Source: Duganella aceris
Lineage (GTDB): Bacteria > Pseudomonadota > Gammaproteobacteria > Burkholderiales > Burkholderiaceae_D
DNA: 64,000 nt
NCBI RefSeq assembly: GCF_011090165.1
Contig: NZ_JAADJT010000001.1
Coordinates: 248,001 to 312,000, forward strand
Reading direction: 5' to 3'
In this document: positions 56,412 through 64,000 of the stretch, one piece after another
How positions within the stretch are numbered: position 1 is the first letter of the stretch
How the letters are laid out: the number at the start of each line of letters is the position of its first letter
The notes under the pieces: model-generated
What the model saw: the letters and a program-made list of their open reading frames with translations, nothing else
Told to the model about the DNA's origin: nothing
The model's database searches: none
Translations under genes and position numbers: made by a program

Positions 56412-57680
56412 CTATAAGCCCAAATGCTTCCGCAGCGTGCTGCCCTGGTAAGCCGTGCGGAACAAACCGCGCCGCTGCAACTCGGGCACCACCAGCGTCA
56501 GAAAATCATCCAATCCACCAGGCAGCGACGGTGCCATGATATTGAAACCGTCGGCCGCCTCCTGCTCAAACCACGCCTGCATCTGATCCGCCACCGCCTC
56601 CGTCGTGCCGACCACCGTGAAGTGGCCGCGCCCACCGGCGATGCGCTCGTACAGCTGGCGTATCGTCAAATTCTCGCCCTGCGCCAGATCGGTCAACAGC
56701 TGCTGGCGGCTGCGCTGCCCGTCCTGCGTCTGCGGCAACTCCGGAAGCGGGCCATCCAGCGGATACGCCGACAAATCGAAATTGCCGATCATCCGACCCA
56801 GCAGCGCCAACCCGGCCTTGGGCTCGATCAACGCCTGCAACTGCGCGAACTTGTCGTCCGCCTCCGCCTGCGTGCGCCCCACCACCGCGAACAACCCCGG
56901 CATGATCTTCAGCGACTCCGCCGCGCGGCCCTTCTCCACCACACGGCGCTTGATGTCGCGGTAAAAGTCCTGCGCCTTGGCCAGCGTCGGCTGCGCGGTG
57001 AACACCACCTCCGCCGTCTCCGCCGCCAGATCGCGTCCCGCCTCCGAGCCGCCGGCCTGCACCACCACCGGCCGGCCCTGCGGACTGCGCGCCACGTTCA
57101 GCGGCCCCGCAACCGCGAAATGCATGCCGCGATGATTCAACTTGTGCAGCCTGGCCGGATCGAACAGGCGCGCGCCCTCCTTGTCGTTGACGAAGGCATC
57201 GGCGTCCCAACTATCCCACAGTCCTGTGACAACCTGATGAAATTCCCGCGCCCGCTCATAGCGCGCCGCGTGCGCCACGTGCTGGTCGCGGCCGAAGTTG
57301 GCCGCCTCCGCCGCATTGTCCGACGTGACCAGGTTCCAGCCGGCGCGGCCGTCCGAGATCTGGTCCAGCGACGCGAACTGCCGCGCCACCGTGTACGGCT
57401 CGTTGTAGGTGGTGGTCGCGGTGCCGATCAAGCCGATACGCTCGGTCGACGCGGCCAGCGCCGACAACAGCGTCAACGGCTCCAGCGCCGGCACGCCGCC
57501 GGTCAGCGCCAGGCTGTCGGCGAAGAACACCGCGTCCAGGCAAGCCCGCTCCGCGTTGCGCACCTGCTGCTGGAATACCTTGAACGGATTCGACACCAGA
57601 TCCGTCTGCGGATGCCGCCATGCCGCGACGTGGTGGCCGTGCCGCATCATGAAGGCGGCGATGCTGAGTTGGCGCGCCAT
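56412..57680 (-). CDS. LLM-class flavin-dependent monooxygenase (NtaA/SnaA/DszA group)
   Basis: 422 residues. Features are FFADSLAL near 52, [50 protein letters not shown] (about 87-136), then [28 protein letters not shown] and a C-terminal [29 protein letters not shown]. These are the landmarks of FMN-dependent NtaA/SnaA-type monooxygenases, which attack C-N or C-S bonds (nitrilotriacetate, dibenzothiophene sulphone, sulphonates). The start shares a base with the TonB receptor stop (TGATG). The substrate is unknown; the nearby SsuA-like protein favours an organosulphur or similar compound. Confidence 0.9.
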   Translation of the reverse strand: MARQLSIAAFMMRHGHHVAAWRHPQTDLVSNPFKVFQQQVRNAERACLDAVFFADSLALTGGVPALEPLTLLSALAASTERIGLIGTATTTYNEPYTVARQFASLDQISDGRAGWNLVTSDNAAEAANFGRDQHVAHAARYERAREFHQVVTGLWDSWDADAFVNDKEGARLFDPARLHKLNHRGMHFAVAGPLNVARSPQGRPVVVQAGGSEAGRDLAAETAEVVFTAQPTLAKAQDFYRDIKRRVVEKGRAAESLKIMPGLFAVVGRTQAEADDKFAQLQALIEPKAGLALLGRMIGNFDLSAYPLDGPLPELPQTQDGQRSRQQLLTDLAQGENLTIRQLYERIAGGRGHFTVVGTTEAVADQMQAWFEQEAADGFNIMAPSLPGGLDDFLTLVVPELQRRGLFRTAYQGSTLRKHLGL

Positions 57681-59890
57681 CAGAAGTCCTTGCGCGCGGT
57701 GATGCCGAAGTAGCGTTCGTCGTCACGCGGCACGGCGCGGGTCACATAGCCGGTCGAAGTAACCAGATTGGTGACGTAGGATTTGTTGGCCAGGTTCTTG
57801 CCGACCAGCGCGATACGCCAGCCGCTGGTCGGCGACGACAGCGCGATGCCGGCGTTGACGACGCCATACGCGCCCTGAATCGCATCCGGCGACTGGAACA
57901 GGTCGAACTGCGTCTTGGCCTGGTAAGAGTAGTCGGCCGAGAAATCGATGGTGAGACCGTTCTGCAGTGCCAGCGCGTAGTTGGCGCGGGTGAAGCTCTT
58001 CCACTTCGGAGAGAACGGCAAAGGCTTGCCATTCAGGTTGCACGACGCGGCCGCCGCCGCAGGGCAATTGAAGCTGTCGATGCTGGCGTCGGTGTAGGCC
58101 ACCGACGCGGTCAGCGTCAACTCGCGCACCGGGCGCGCGGTCAGGTCCAGCTCCGCGCCCTTGGTCGAAACGTCGCCCGCGTTGATCAGGCGCGTGACGA
58201 CGGCGCCGGCCACGGTGTCGTAGAAGTTGGCCTGGTAGTTCTTATACTTGGTGTCGAACACCGCCAGGTTGGCGGTCAGGCGGCGGTCGAAGGCGGTGGC
58301 CTTCAGTCCCAGCTCGAAGGAATCCGAAGTCTCCGGTTTGAGCGCCAAGGTATCGCGGCTCAACATGTTGAAGAACACGTTGTAGGCCGGCCCTTTGTAG
58401 CCGCGCGAGTAGGTCGCATACGCGTTCACGTTGCGCGACACATCGTATTGCAGGCCGAGGCGGCCGGAGTAGCCGTCCTCGCTGGTCGAGCCGCTGTTTT
58501 GCACGCCCGGCTGCACGCCGGCGAAGGCCACCGCCTGGGTCGAGGTGCGAACATGGTCGTAGGACAGTTCGTCCTTGGTCCAGCGCGCGCCGGCGATGGC
58601 GCGCCAGTCCTGCGCCAGACGCAGCGTACTCTCGCCGAACAGCGAGTAGCTGTCGCTCTTGACGCCGTAGTTGGCCAGGCCCGAGTTGATGGCCGCGCCG
58701 TTGTTGACGATGCGCTGGTAGGTCTCGCGGTCCTTGCCGTGCAGGTAGAAGGCGCCCACCACGTATTCCGCGAACTGGTCCTTCGGCGACGCCAGGCGCA
58801 GCTCCTGCGACGCCTGGCTGAATTCGACCGTGCCGATATCGCGCGTGGCCGGATACGCGGCCGAGATGCGCGCCGCTTCCGCCGCGTTGCCGATGGCCGA
58901 GGTGGAGGTGTATTGCTGGTTGTCCCAGTCGCGCACCGCCGTGATCGAGGTCAGCGTGTAGCCGCCGTTGCGCCAGTCCACCTGCGCCGACAGGCCGCGG
59001 TTCCTGTCGCTGATATCGCTCGGGATGTCGGTGTTGACCCGGCGGTTCTCGGCCGAAGCCACCACCGGCGCGATCGCCTGCGAGAACGGTGCGCTGGTCG
59101 ATTTGTAGGCGACGAAGGTCGGCGACGAATTCGAGCCCAGGTAGTCGGCGATCAGCGTCACGTCCAGATCCTTGTTCGGCGTGATGTTGACGCGGGCGCG
59201 GGCGCCCTTGCGATCATAGCCGTTCACCTTGCCGCCGCCGGCGTGCACGTTGTCGACATTGCCGTCGTAGTCGGCGTACAGCGCGGTGACCGCCGCCGTC
59301 ACCACGCCCGGCTGGATGCTGCCCGACAGGCCGGCGCGCACGCGCTTCTCGTTGCCCTCGTACCAGGAGGCGTCGACGAAGCCGCTGGTCTGCTCGGACG
59401 GCTTGCGGCCGATCACGTTCAACACGCCGGACGAGGCGTTCTTGCCGAACAGCGTGCCTTGCGGGCCGCGCAGGATTTCAATGTGCTCGATGTCGAGCAG
59501 GTCCAGCGTCGCCTGGCCGGGGCGCGCATACACCACGCCATCGACCACGGTGGACACGGTCGGCTCGACGCCGGGCGAGGTGGAGATGGTACCGATACCA
59601 CGAACAAAGATGGTGGTGTCCTTGTTGCCGCCCTGCTGGCGGAAGGTCACGCTCGGCACTTCCTGGACGATGCTGTCGATGCTGGTGCGGTTGGCCTGCG
59701 TCAGCGCGTCGCCGTCCAGCACGGACACCGCGATCGGTACCGATTGCAGCGAGGCGTCGCGGCGGGTGGCGCTCACGGTCACGCTGGCGATGGCGGCGCT
59801 GTTCGGCTCCGCAACCTCCTCCGCATAAGCCGTCGAAACCAGCAAAGCGCCGATGGTCAGCGCGCCAAAAATTTTATGATTGTTCTTCAT
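57680..59890 (-). CDS. TonB-dependent receptor
   Basis: 736 residues. Signal peptide IFGALTIGALLVSTAYA. TonB-box-like ASVTVSATRRD (about 34-44), plug (about 50-160: VPIAVSVLDGDAL, VEPTVSTVVDGVVYARPGQATLDLLDIEHIEILRGPQGTLFGKN) and barrel to the end (YFGITARKDF). The DIEHIEILRGPQGTLFGKN pattern is typical of outer-membrane siderophore or small-molecule receptors. It is first in a transcription unit with the monooxygenase and hydrolase, divergent from a LacI regulator with a strong operator in between. It is probably the outer-membrane entry for that pathway. Confidence 0.94.
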   Translation of the reverse strand: MKNNHKIFGALTIGALLVSTAYAEEVAEPNSAAIASVTVSATRRDASLQSVPIAVSVLDGDALTQANRTSIDSIVQEVPSVTFRQQGGNKDTTIFVRGIGTISTSPGVEPTVSTVVDGVVYARPGQATLDLLDIEHIEILRGPQGTLFGKNASSGVLNVIGRKPSEQTSGFVDASWYEGNEKRVRAGLSGSIQPGVVTAAVTALYADYDGNVDNVHAGGGKVNGYDRKGARARVNITPNKDLDVTLIADYLGSNSSPTFVAYKSTSAPFSQAIAPVVASAENRRVNTDIPSDISDRNRGLSAQVDWRNGGYTLTSITAVRDWDNQQYTSTSAIGNAAEAARISAAYPATRDIGTVEFSQASQELRLASPKDQFAEYVVGAFYLHGKDRETYQRIVNNGAAINSGLANYGVKSDSYSLFGESTLRLAQDWRAIAGARWTKDELSYDHVRTSTQAVAFAGVQPGVQNSGSTSEDGYSGRLGLQYDVSRNVNAYATYSRGYKGPAYNVFFNMLSRDTLALKPETSDSFELGLKATAFDRRLTANLAVFDTKYKNYQANFYDTVAGAVVTRLINAGDVSTKGAELDLTARPVRELTLTASVAYTDASIDSFNCPAAAAASCNLNGKPLPFSPKWKSFTRANYALALQNGLTIDFSADYSYQAKTQFDLFQSPDAIQGAYGVVNAGIALSSPTSGWRIALVGKNLANKSYVTNLVTSTGYVTRAVPRDDERYFGITARKDF

Positions 59891-59987
59891 TCGTGATCCC
59901 TTGATTTGAAAGCGCGCCTTGCGCCATATGCAGAAAACCTTCTTTCATCATCGAAGAACCTGCTTAGTCCTCACCATGACGCCTGCT

Positions 59988-60023
59988 ACACTAAAAGTGG
60001 TACCGGTACCCTTTTTTTAGTGT
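59988..60023. promoter_or_regulatory. Nested palindromic operator between the TonB receptor and the LacI regulator
   Basis: GGTACCGGTACC (59999-60010) is a perfect 12-bp palindrome with a central CG, the usual form of LacI-family operators. It is enclosed by a further perfect dyad, ACACTAAAA (59988-59996) and TTTTAGTGT (60015-60023). The site lies about 98 nt before the TonB receptor start and 69 nt before the lacI-type start, so one repressor could control both strands. Confidence 0.7.
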
Positions 60024-60091
60024 CGTGGCGGGCCGGTTTGAAGTCAAAGAATTAAAAAAATCATCGATATGTCTTTTCGGAATATGAAGAA

Positions 60092-61135
60092 ATGAACGAA
60101 TCAGCGGCACCAAGAAAACGGCGCGGATCGGGGCGCGCCACCATCCATGATGTGGCGCGTCTGGCGGAAGTTGGCTCGATCACCGTGTCGCGCTACTTCA
60201 CCGAACCGGGCCGGGTCGCGGCCAAGCGCAGCGCGCGCATCGCCGCCGCCGTCAAGGAATTGGGCTATGTGCCCAACCTGGTCGCGGGCGGACTGGCGTC
60301 CTCGCACGGTCGCGTAATCGGCATGGTGATCCCGAATATCTCCGGGCCGATCTTTGCCCACACCATCCAGAGTTTCAGCGACACGCTGAGCCGCCATGGC
60401 TACCAGCTGCTGCTGGCGTCCAGCTACTTCTCGGCCAAGCAGGAAGAGAGCGCGGTGCGCGCCTTCCTCGGCTGGAAGCCGGCGGCGCTGGTGGTGACGG
60501 GGCGCTTCCACAACCGCGCCACCGAGAAGCTGCTCAACACCGCCGGCATTCCGGTGGTCGAGACCTGGGACTACCAGCCGCGCCGCAAGCCGATACAGGT
60601 CGGCTATTCCAACCACGCGGTCGGCGAGCAGGCGGCGCGCTACCTGTACGCCAAGGGCTATCGCCGCATCGCCTTCGTGCAGAACAGCGTCGCGGGCGAC
60701 TTGAGCGCGGTGGACCGCAGCGACGGTTATGCGGCGGTGATGCGCGAGCATGGCCTGGAGCCGCGCGTCTACGTGCCGACGGCGGAAGCGCCGTTCGACG
60801 CCGGCAAGCAGGCCATCGAGGCGCTGGCACTGGGACGCGGCAAGCACGCCGAGGCGATCATCTTCGCCAACGACAACCTGGCCGCCGGCGCGCTGCTGGC
60901 CGGGCAGCGCGCCGGTTTGAAGATACCGGAGCAGTGCGCGATCGTCGGCTTCGGCGATTACGCGTTCTCGCCGCTGCTGTTGCCCAGCCTGACCACGATC
61001 CGTCCGCCGGGGCGCGAGATCGGCGAGATCGCCGCGCTGCGCATTCTTGAACAACTGGGCGTGCTGCCCGCGTCGACACAGGATTCGCGCTTGAACCTGC
61101 TGGCCTGTGAATTGATAGAGCGCGAAAGCGCGTGA
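60092..61135 (+). CDS. LacI-family transcriptional regulator
   Basis: 347 residues. The N-terminal helix-turn-helix is at about 16-65 (ATIHDVARLAEVGSITVSRYFTEPGRVAAKRSARIAAAVKELGYVPN) and the periplasmic-binding-like effector domain at about 70-340 (VIGMVIPNISGPIFAHTIQSF, AIIFANDNLAAGALLAGQRAGLKIPEQCAIVGFGDY). It lies 201 nt from the divergent TonB receptor with a nested operator in between, and 8 nt before the binding-protein gene, with which it forms an operon. The effector is unknown; sugar acids are common in this fold. Which genes it represses can only be inferred from the operator. Confidence 0.94.
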   Translation: MNESAAPRKRRGSGRATIHDVARLAEVGSITVSRYFTEPGRVAAKRSARIAAAVKELGYVPNLVAGGLASSHGRVIGMVIPNISGPIFAHTIQSFSDTLSRHGYQLLLASSYFSAKQEESAVRAFLGWKPAALVVTGRFHNRATEKLLNTAGIPVVETWDYQPRRKPIQVGYSNHAVGEQAARYLYAKGYRRIAFVQNSVAGDLSAVDRSDGYAAVMREHGLEPRVYVPTAEAPFDAGKQAIEALALGRGKHAEAIIFANDNLAAGALLAGQRAGLKIPEQCAIVGFGDYAFSPLLLPSLTTIRPPGREIGEIAALRILEQLGVLPASTQDSRLNLLACELIERESA

Positions 61136-61143
61136 GGAAGAAT

Positions 61144-62058
61144 ATGAGGAAATGGCTTTTTGTATTGCTGGCGACGCCGCTGTTGGTGCATGGCGCGGAG
61201 ATCAAGATCGGCTTCCAGAAGAGCAGCGGCTTGCTGGGTCTTCTGAAGCATCAGGGCACGTTGGAAAAGGCGTTCGCGGGCCAGCAAATCAAGTGGATCG
61301 AGTTTCCGGCCGGGCCGCAGATGCTGGAGGCGTTGAACGCGGGCAGCATCGATTTCGGCAGCACCGGGGCGCCGCCGCCGGTGTTCGGGCAGGCGGCCGG
61401 CATCGACCTGCTGTATGTCGGTGCGGAGCCGGCGCCGGTCAACAGCGAGGCGATCTTCGTGCCCTCCACTTCGCCGCTGCGCGCGGTGGCGGATTTGAAG
61501 GGCAAGCGCGTCGCGTTTCAAAAGGGATCGGGGTCGCACTTTCTGCTGGCGTCGGCGTTGCAGAAGGCGGGGTTGAAGATCGGCGACATTCAGCCGGTGT
61601 ATTTATCGCCGTCGGATGCGCGTGCGGCTTTCGTCAGCGGCAGCATCGATGCGTGGGTGGTGTGGGATCCGTATTTCGCCTCGGCGCAGAAGTCGTATCA
61701 GGTGCGGGTGTTGAGCGACTACACGGGGCTGCCGCAGGCGAACGGTTTCTATCTCGCCTCGCGCAAATTTGTTGAGCAATCGCCGCAGCTTGTGTCGGCG
61801 TTGCTGGAGCAGGCGGCGGCGGTTGGCTTGTGGGCCAACACGCATCCGAAGGAAGTGAGCGCGATCCTGGCGCCGCAAATGGGGCTGCCGGCGGACATCG
61901 TCGAGACCTGGCAGCGCCGCACGCATTATGGCGCGGTGCCGGTCAGTCCCGCCATCGCCGCCAACCAGCAGCGCGTGGCCGACCTGTTCTACCAGCAGAA
62001 GCTGATCCCTAAAACCGTCAACATCGCCAGCCGGGTGTGGACCTGGCAACCGAAGTAA
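61144..62058 (+). CDS. SsuA-like (aliphatic sulphonate / nitrate / taurine-type) substrate-binding protein
   Basis: 304 residues from ATG 61144 (AGGAA 6 nt upstream); GTG 61132 overlaps the LacI stop but has no better site. Signal peptide LFVLLATPLLVHGA. The mature part has IKIGFQKSSGLLGLLKHQGTLEKAF, IDFGSTGAPPPVFGQAAGIDLLYVG and GKRVAFQKGSGSHFLLASAL, the NMT1/SsuA pattern. No permease or ATPase gene follows; a PIN toxin gene is next. It may work with a distant ABC transporter. It is coupled to the LacI gene, suggesting joint induction with the TonB receptor/monooxygenase unit. Confidence 0.92.
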   Translation: MRKWLFVLLATPLLVHGAEIKIGFQKSSGLLGLLKHQGTLEKAFAGQQIKWIEFPAGPQMLEALNAGSIDFGSTGAPPPVFGQAAGIDLLYVGAEPAPVNSEAIFVPSTSPLRAVADLKGKRVAFQKGSGSHFLLASALQKAGLKIGDIQPVYLSPSDARAAFVSGSIDAWVVWDPYFASAQKSYQVRVLSDYTGLPQANGFYLASRKFVEQSPQLVSALLEQAAAVGLWANTHPKEVSAILAPQMGLPADIVETWQRRTHYGAVPVSPAIAANQQRVADLFYQQKLIPKTVNIASRVWTWQPK

Positions 62059-62102
62059 GCACCTTTGATCCAGCTAAAGCCCTTACCGGCTGAGCAGCCT
62101 AA

Positions 62103-62120
62103 GCTGGCGGTTCAGCCAGC
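62103..62120 (+). promoter_or_regulatory. Hairpin immediately before the PIN toxin ribosome site
   Basis: GCTGGC (62103-62108) and GCCAGC (62115-62120) form a 6-bp stem with a 6-nt loop. GAGGG, the likely ribosome site, begins at the next base (62121), and ATG follows at 62130. The stem could lower toxin translation or stack on the ribosome site. Confidence 0.4.
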
Positions 62121-62129
62121 GAGGGCATC

Positions 62130-62618
62130 ATGCATCCAACTATCTATCTCGACACTTCCGTGGTCTGTCACCTGACGGATCCACCGAGCAGCAATGCCAT
62201 TACACGCGCCTGCCAGCAGCTGACGCAGTTGTGGTGGCACACCCGCTGCGTCCGCAGCCAAACTCATGTGTCTGAATATGTAATTCAAGAAATCAGGGAG
62301 GGCGATCCGCTTAGAGCTGCGCGACGCTTTAACGAAGTCCAATATTTGAATCAATTCGCGGCGGGCGAGCGTGTTACGGCGGTTTCTGAACTTTTGTTAT
62401 TAGGGGGAGGTCTAACAGCGAAGGCTAGAAAAGCAAGCGAGCAGATAGCCTGCGCAGCGGTAAATCATTGTGAAATTTTGCTTACCTGGAATTGCAGAGA
62501 TATAGCAAACGCAGAAAAATTGCCGCTGCTTCGGATGTTGATGCAAGGAGCAGAGTGGGGGCTGCCCGAATTGGTTACCCCCTTTGAAATTATGGAGAAC
62601 CGCTATGAAAATCTATGA
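62130..62618 (+). CDS. PIN-domain (VapC-like) toxin
   Basis: 162 residues. The first acidic residue is in TIYLDTSVVCHL (4-15), the middle one in THVSEYVIQEI (about 46-56), and the last in EILLTWNCRDIANAEKL (about 114-130). This is the three-Asp/Glu pattern of PIN ribonucleases. VapC toxins cut tRNA or rRNA. Unlike most vapBC, the toxin gene comes first and the antitoxin-like gene overlaps its end. GC is below the local level. The PIN core looks intact. Confidence 0.85.
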   Translation: MHPTIYLDTSVVCHLTDPPSSNAITRACQQLTQLWWHTRCVRSQTHVSEYVIQEIREGDPLRAARRFNEVQYLNQFAAGERVTAVSELLLLGGGLTAKARKASEQIACAAVNHCEILLTWNCRDIANAEKLPLLRMLMQGAEWGLPELVTPFEIMENRYENL

Positions 62619-62889
62619 CGTAGAAATCCCCGACGACCTGGAAATTCCCGAGCTGAGCGAAAAAGATATCGCGGAGTTGGAAGCACTACGTGAGGAAATT
62701 AAGCGAGACAGGCAGGAGCAGGCGGCACGGTTGGCCAAGTCCCCGTTTAAGGATTTTCAGTTCGGATGTGCCAGCATTACAACAGTCGAACTTCCGCCAC
62801 CCACCGTCAATGTCGAGGCGATGCGGAAAATGCCGCCGCGTCTGCGCGCTATTTTTGTCTACGCGCATCGCGACCACATCACGTATTAA
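62605..62889 (+). CDS. Antitoxin-like partner of the PIN toxin
   Basis: 94 residues from ATG 62605 (GGAGAA 7 nt upstream), overlapping the toxin end by 14 nt in another frame. It is mostly helical and acidic (SEKDIAELEALREEIKRDRQEQAARLAK, about 18-45), with a C-terminal part of different character (RKMPPRLRAIFVYAHRDHITY). No ribbon-helix-helix or AbrB domain is obvious. Antitoxin identity is inference from the overlap with the toxin gene; it might instead be a cofactor. It converges on the DUF971 gene with a 4-nt overlap. Confidence 0.6.
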   Translation: MKIYDVEIPDDLEIPELSEKDIAELEALREEIKRDRQEQAARLAKSPFKDFQFGCASITTVELPPPTVNVEAMRKMPPRLRAIFVYAHRDHITY

Positions 62890-63314
62890 TGTTTATGGCC
62901 GCAGGACGGGCCGTGGACGTGGCCGGTTGAGGGGCCGGTCAGGGAACGCCCTGGTTCGCGACCGGTGTCGCCTTCGAAGCCGGAGGCGTGCAGGCGGTCC
63001 ATATAGGTCGCCCACAACGCATCCTTCTCGTTGCCCAGCTTGTACAGATAATCCCACGTGAACAGCCCGGTGTTGTGGCCATCGGTGAAGGTCGGCTGCA
63101 CCGCGTAGTTGCCGACGGGGTCCATCGCGGCGATGCCGACTTCGCGCTTGCCGACCTGGAGCACTTCCTGCCCCGGTCCGTGCCCCATCACCTCGGCCGA
63201 CGGCGAATACACCCGCAGCAGCTCGAACGGGATCCTGAACGCGGCGCCGTCATCGAATTCGATGTCGAGCACTTTGGATTTGTTGTGGACGGTCAGTGCG
63301 GTCGGTTGCTTCAT
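62886..63314 (-). CDS. DUF971 protein
   Basis: 142 residues from ATG 63314, overlapping the HIT stop by ATGA. The DUF971 core (about 5-95: VHNKSKVLDIEFDDGAAFRIPFELLRVYSPSAEV, VGIAAMDPVGNYAVQPTFTDGHNTGLFTWDYLYKLG) resembles the N-terminal domain of gamma-butyrobetaine hydroxylases. The C-terminus (STGHVHGPSCGHKH) is His- and Cys-rich and could bind metal. In related genomes it directly precedes ubiE; here about 8 kb of accessory genes intervene. Confidence 0.92.
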   Translation of the reverse strand: MKQPTALTVHNKSKVLDIEFDDGAAFRIPFELLRVYSPSAEVMGHGPGQEVLQVGKREVGIAAMDPVGNYAVQPTFTDGHNTGLFTWDYLYKLGNEKDALWATYMDRLHASGFEGDTGREPGRSLTGPSTGHVHGPSCGHKH

Positions 63315-63748
63315 GTCGGTACTTTCAAACGTTCGATAATGGCGGCGTGCAAGGCAGGCAGCAGCGCGCGGCGCGCGGCCAGCGCTTCCGGCGCCGACCC
63401 GCGCTGCGCCACCGCCCAAGTCGGGCTGGGGAAATGCGCGTCGTCCAGGTAGCGTGGAATTACATGCCAGTGCACATGCGGCGTCATGTTACCAAAACTG
63501 GCGACATTTATTTTTTCCGGCGCCAACACGGCGCGCTGCGCCGCCTCCACCGCCCAGACCGCGTCCATCACGCGATGGCGGTCGGCCGCGTCCAGGTCGG
63601 TCATCTCCTTGACGTGCGCGTTCCACACCACGCGCGTGAAGCCCGGATACTCGGGCTCGTCCACGGCGACCACCGACAGTTGATGGTCGCTCCAGATCAG
63701 CACGCCTTCAGCCGGCGCGGCCAGCAGCTGGCAAAGGTCGCAGGCCAT
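63311..63748 (-). CDS. HIT-family hydrolase
   Basis: 145 residues. The catalytic HVHWHVIPR (about 91-99) is the histidine triad (HxHxH), and CDLC near the N-terminus (3-6) may bind zinc. HIT proteins cleave nucleoside phosphoramidates or dinucleoside polyphosphates. The start ATG 63748 shares a base with the stop of the Fe-S oxidoreductase upstream (TAATG), and its end overlaps DUF971 by ATGA, so all three are coupled. Confidence 0.93.
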   Translation of the reverse strand: MACDLCQLLAAPAEGVLIWSDHQLSVVAVDEPEYPGFTRVVWNAHVKEMTDLDAADRHRVMDAVWAVEAAQRAVLAPEKINVASFGNMTPHVHWHVIPRYLDDAHFPSPTWAVAQRGSAPEALAARRALLPALHAAIIERLKVPT

Positions 63749-64000
63749 TACACCAGCACCCGCTCGATGCCGCCGTCGTTGGCGCGCTTGACGTAGTCCG
63801 GCATCCAGTTCTCGCCCAGCAGATGCTTGGCGATCTCGACCACGATGTAGTCGGCGGTGGTGCCCGAATCGTCGTTGTAGCGCGACAGGCCTTGCAGGCA
63901 CGACGGGCAGCTGGTCAGGATCTTGACGTCGCCTTCGAAACCGTCGGCGCGCAGCTTGTCGGCGCCCTTGACCATTTCCTCTTCCTTGCGGAAGCGGACT
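63748..64000 (-). CDS. C-terminus of an FAD/Fe-S oxidoreductase (DUF3683-like), cut by the window edge
   Basis: 84 codons are visible, open to the right edge. They contain KILTSCPSCLQGLSRYN, a CPSC motif of the CCG/Fe-S binding type seen in glycolate oxidase and D-2-hydroxyacid dehydrogenase iron-sulphur subunits, then ADYIVVEIAKHLLGENW. In Burkholderiales a large DUF3683 FAD/FMN oxidoreductase precedes HIT and DUF971 in this order, which supports the name. Only the tail is seen, so the full domain set is not confirmed. Confidence 0.75.
   Translation of the reverse strand, partial: VRFRKEEEMVKGADKLRADGFEGDVKILTSCPSCLQGLSRYNDDSGTTADYIVVEIAKHLLGENWMPDYVKRANDGGIERVLV

Noticed and set aside
57680..62058. 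Identification of the locus as a complete alkanesulphonate system
   Set aside because: No SsuB/SsuC transporter subunits or SsuE reductase are present, so only an SsuA-like protein and an LLM monooxygenase can be supported.

Overview
The window is 64 kb of GC-rich (roughly 65%) chromosome from a betaproteobacterium. The protein set and gene order point to Burkholderiales, family Oxalobacteraceae (Massilia / Duganella / Janthinobacterium type). The reasons are a PhaM-type PHA granule protein, the order DUF3683 oxidoreductase - HIT - DUF971 ... ubiE - Tim44 - ubiJ - ubiB, and the order fmdB - DUF502 - aspS ... nudB - EEP nuclease - clsB - S4 protein. The taxonomic call is inference from gene content; there is no rRNA or tRNA gene, IS element, prophage or CRISPR array in the window.

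Layout. 1-1.7 kb: start of a peptidase and two small unknown genes. 1.7-6.6 kb: a tightly coupled three-gene SMC condensin operon of MksF-MksE-MksB type without a nuclease subunit. 6.7-9.6 kb: two tandem DUF3108 proteins and phaM. 9.7-19 kb: a sensor-less histidine kinase with a TPR-output response regulator, mnmC (carrying an in-frame minisatellite and a degenerate methyltransferase domain), tag, a TPR-GAF-GGDEF diguanylate cyclase, a DUF4142 protein and an HxlR regulator. 19.5-28.4 kb: a minimal Csu-like chaperone-usher operon with a small divergent exported protein, a REC-AraC regulator, pnuC, a hybrid histidine kinase and a periplasmic binding protein. 28.6-34 kb: a TonB receptor, a catalase-family protein, an AbrB-Doc toxin-antitoxin pair and a small secreted protein. 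34-41 kb: a TetR-headed fatty-acid beta-oxidation operon.

41.3-54.9 kb is a mostly minus-strand housekeeping block (ubiE-Tim44-ubiJ-ubiB, fmdB-DUF502-aspS-nudB-EEP-clsB-hslR). It is interrupted between aspS and nudB by a lower-GC AAA ATPase plus TOPRIM-like gene pair, the best candidate here for an undescribed defence system. It is interrupted again between nudB and the EEP nuclease by the decaying remains of a DUF4160-DUF2442 pair. 54.9-62.9 kb is an accessory island inside what is normally a continuous ubi cluster: TonB receptor, flavin monooxygenase and hydrolase on one strand, and a LacI regulator with an SsuA-like binding protein on the other, sharing a strong palindromic operator, followed by a PIN toxin-antitoxin pair. 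The window ends in DUF971, HIT and the C-terminus of an Fe-S oxidoreductase.

Three copies of a 30-bp palindrome with compensating base changes sit 18-38 nt downstream of stop codons (34.9, 41.2 and 53.1 kb). Two unrelated genes 43 kb apart (mnmC and the hydrolase) carry alanine-rich minisatellites that share a DNA core read in different frames.
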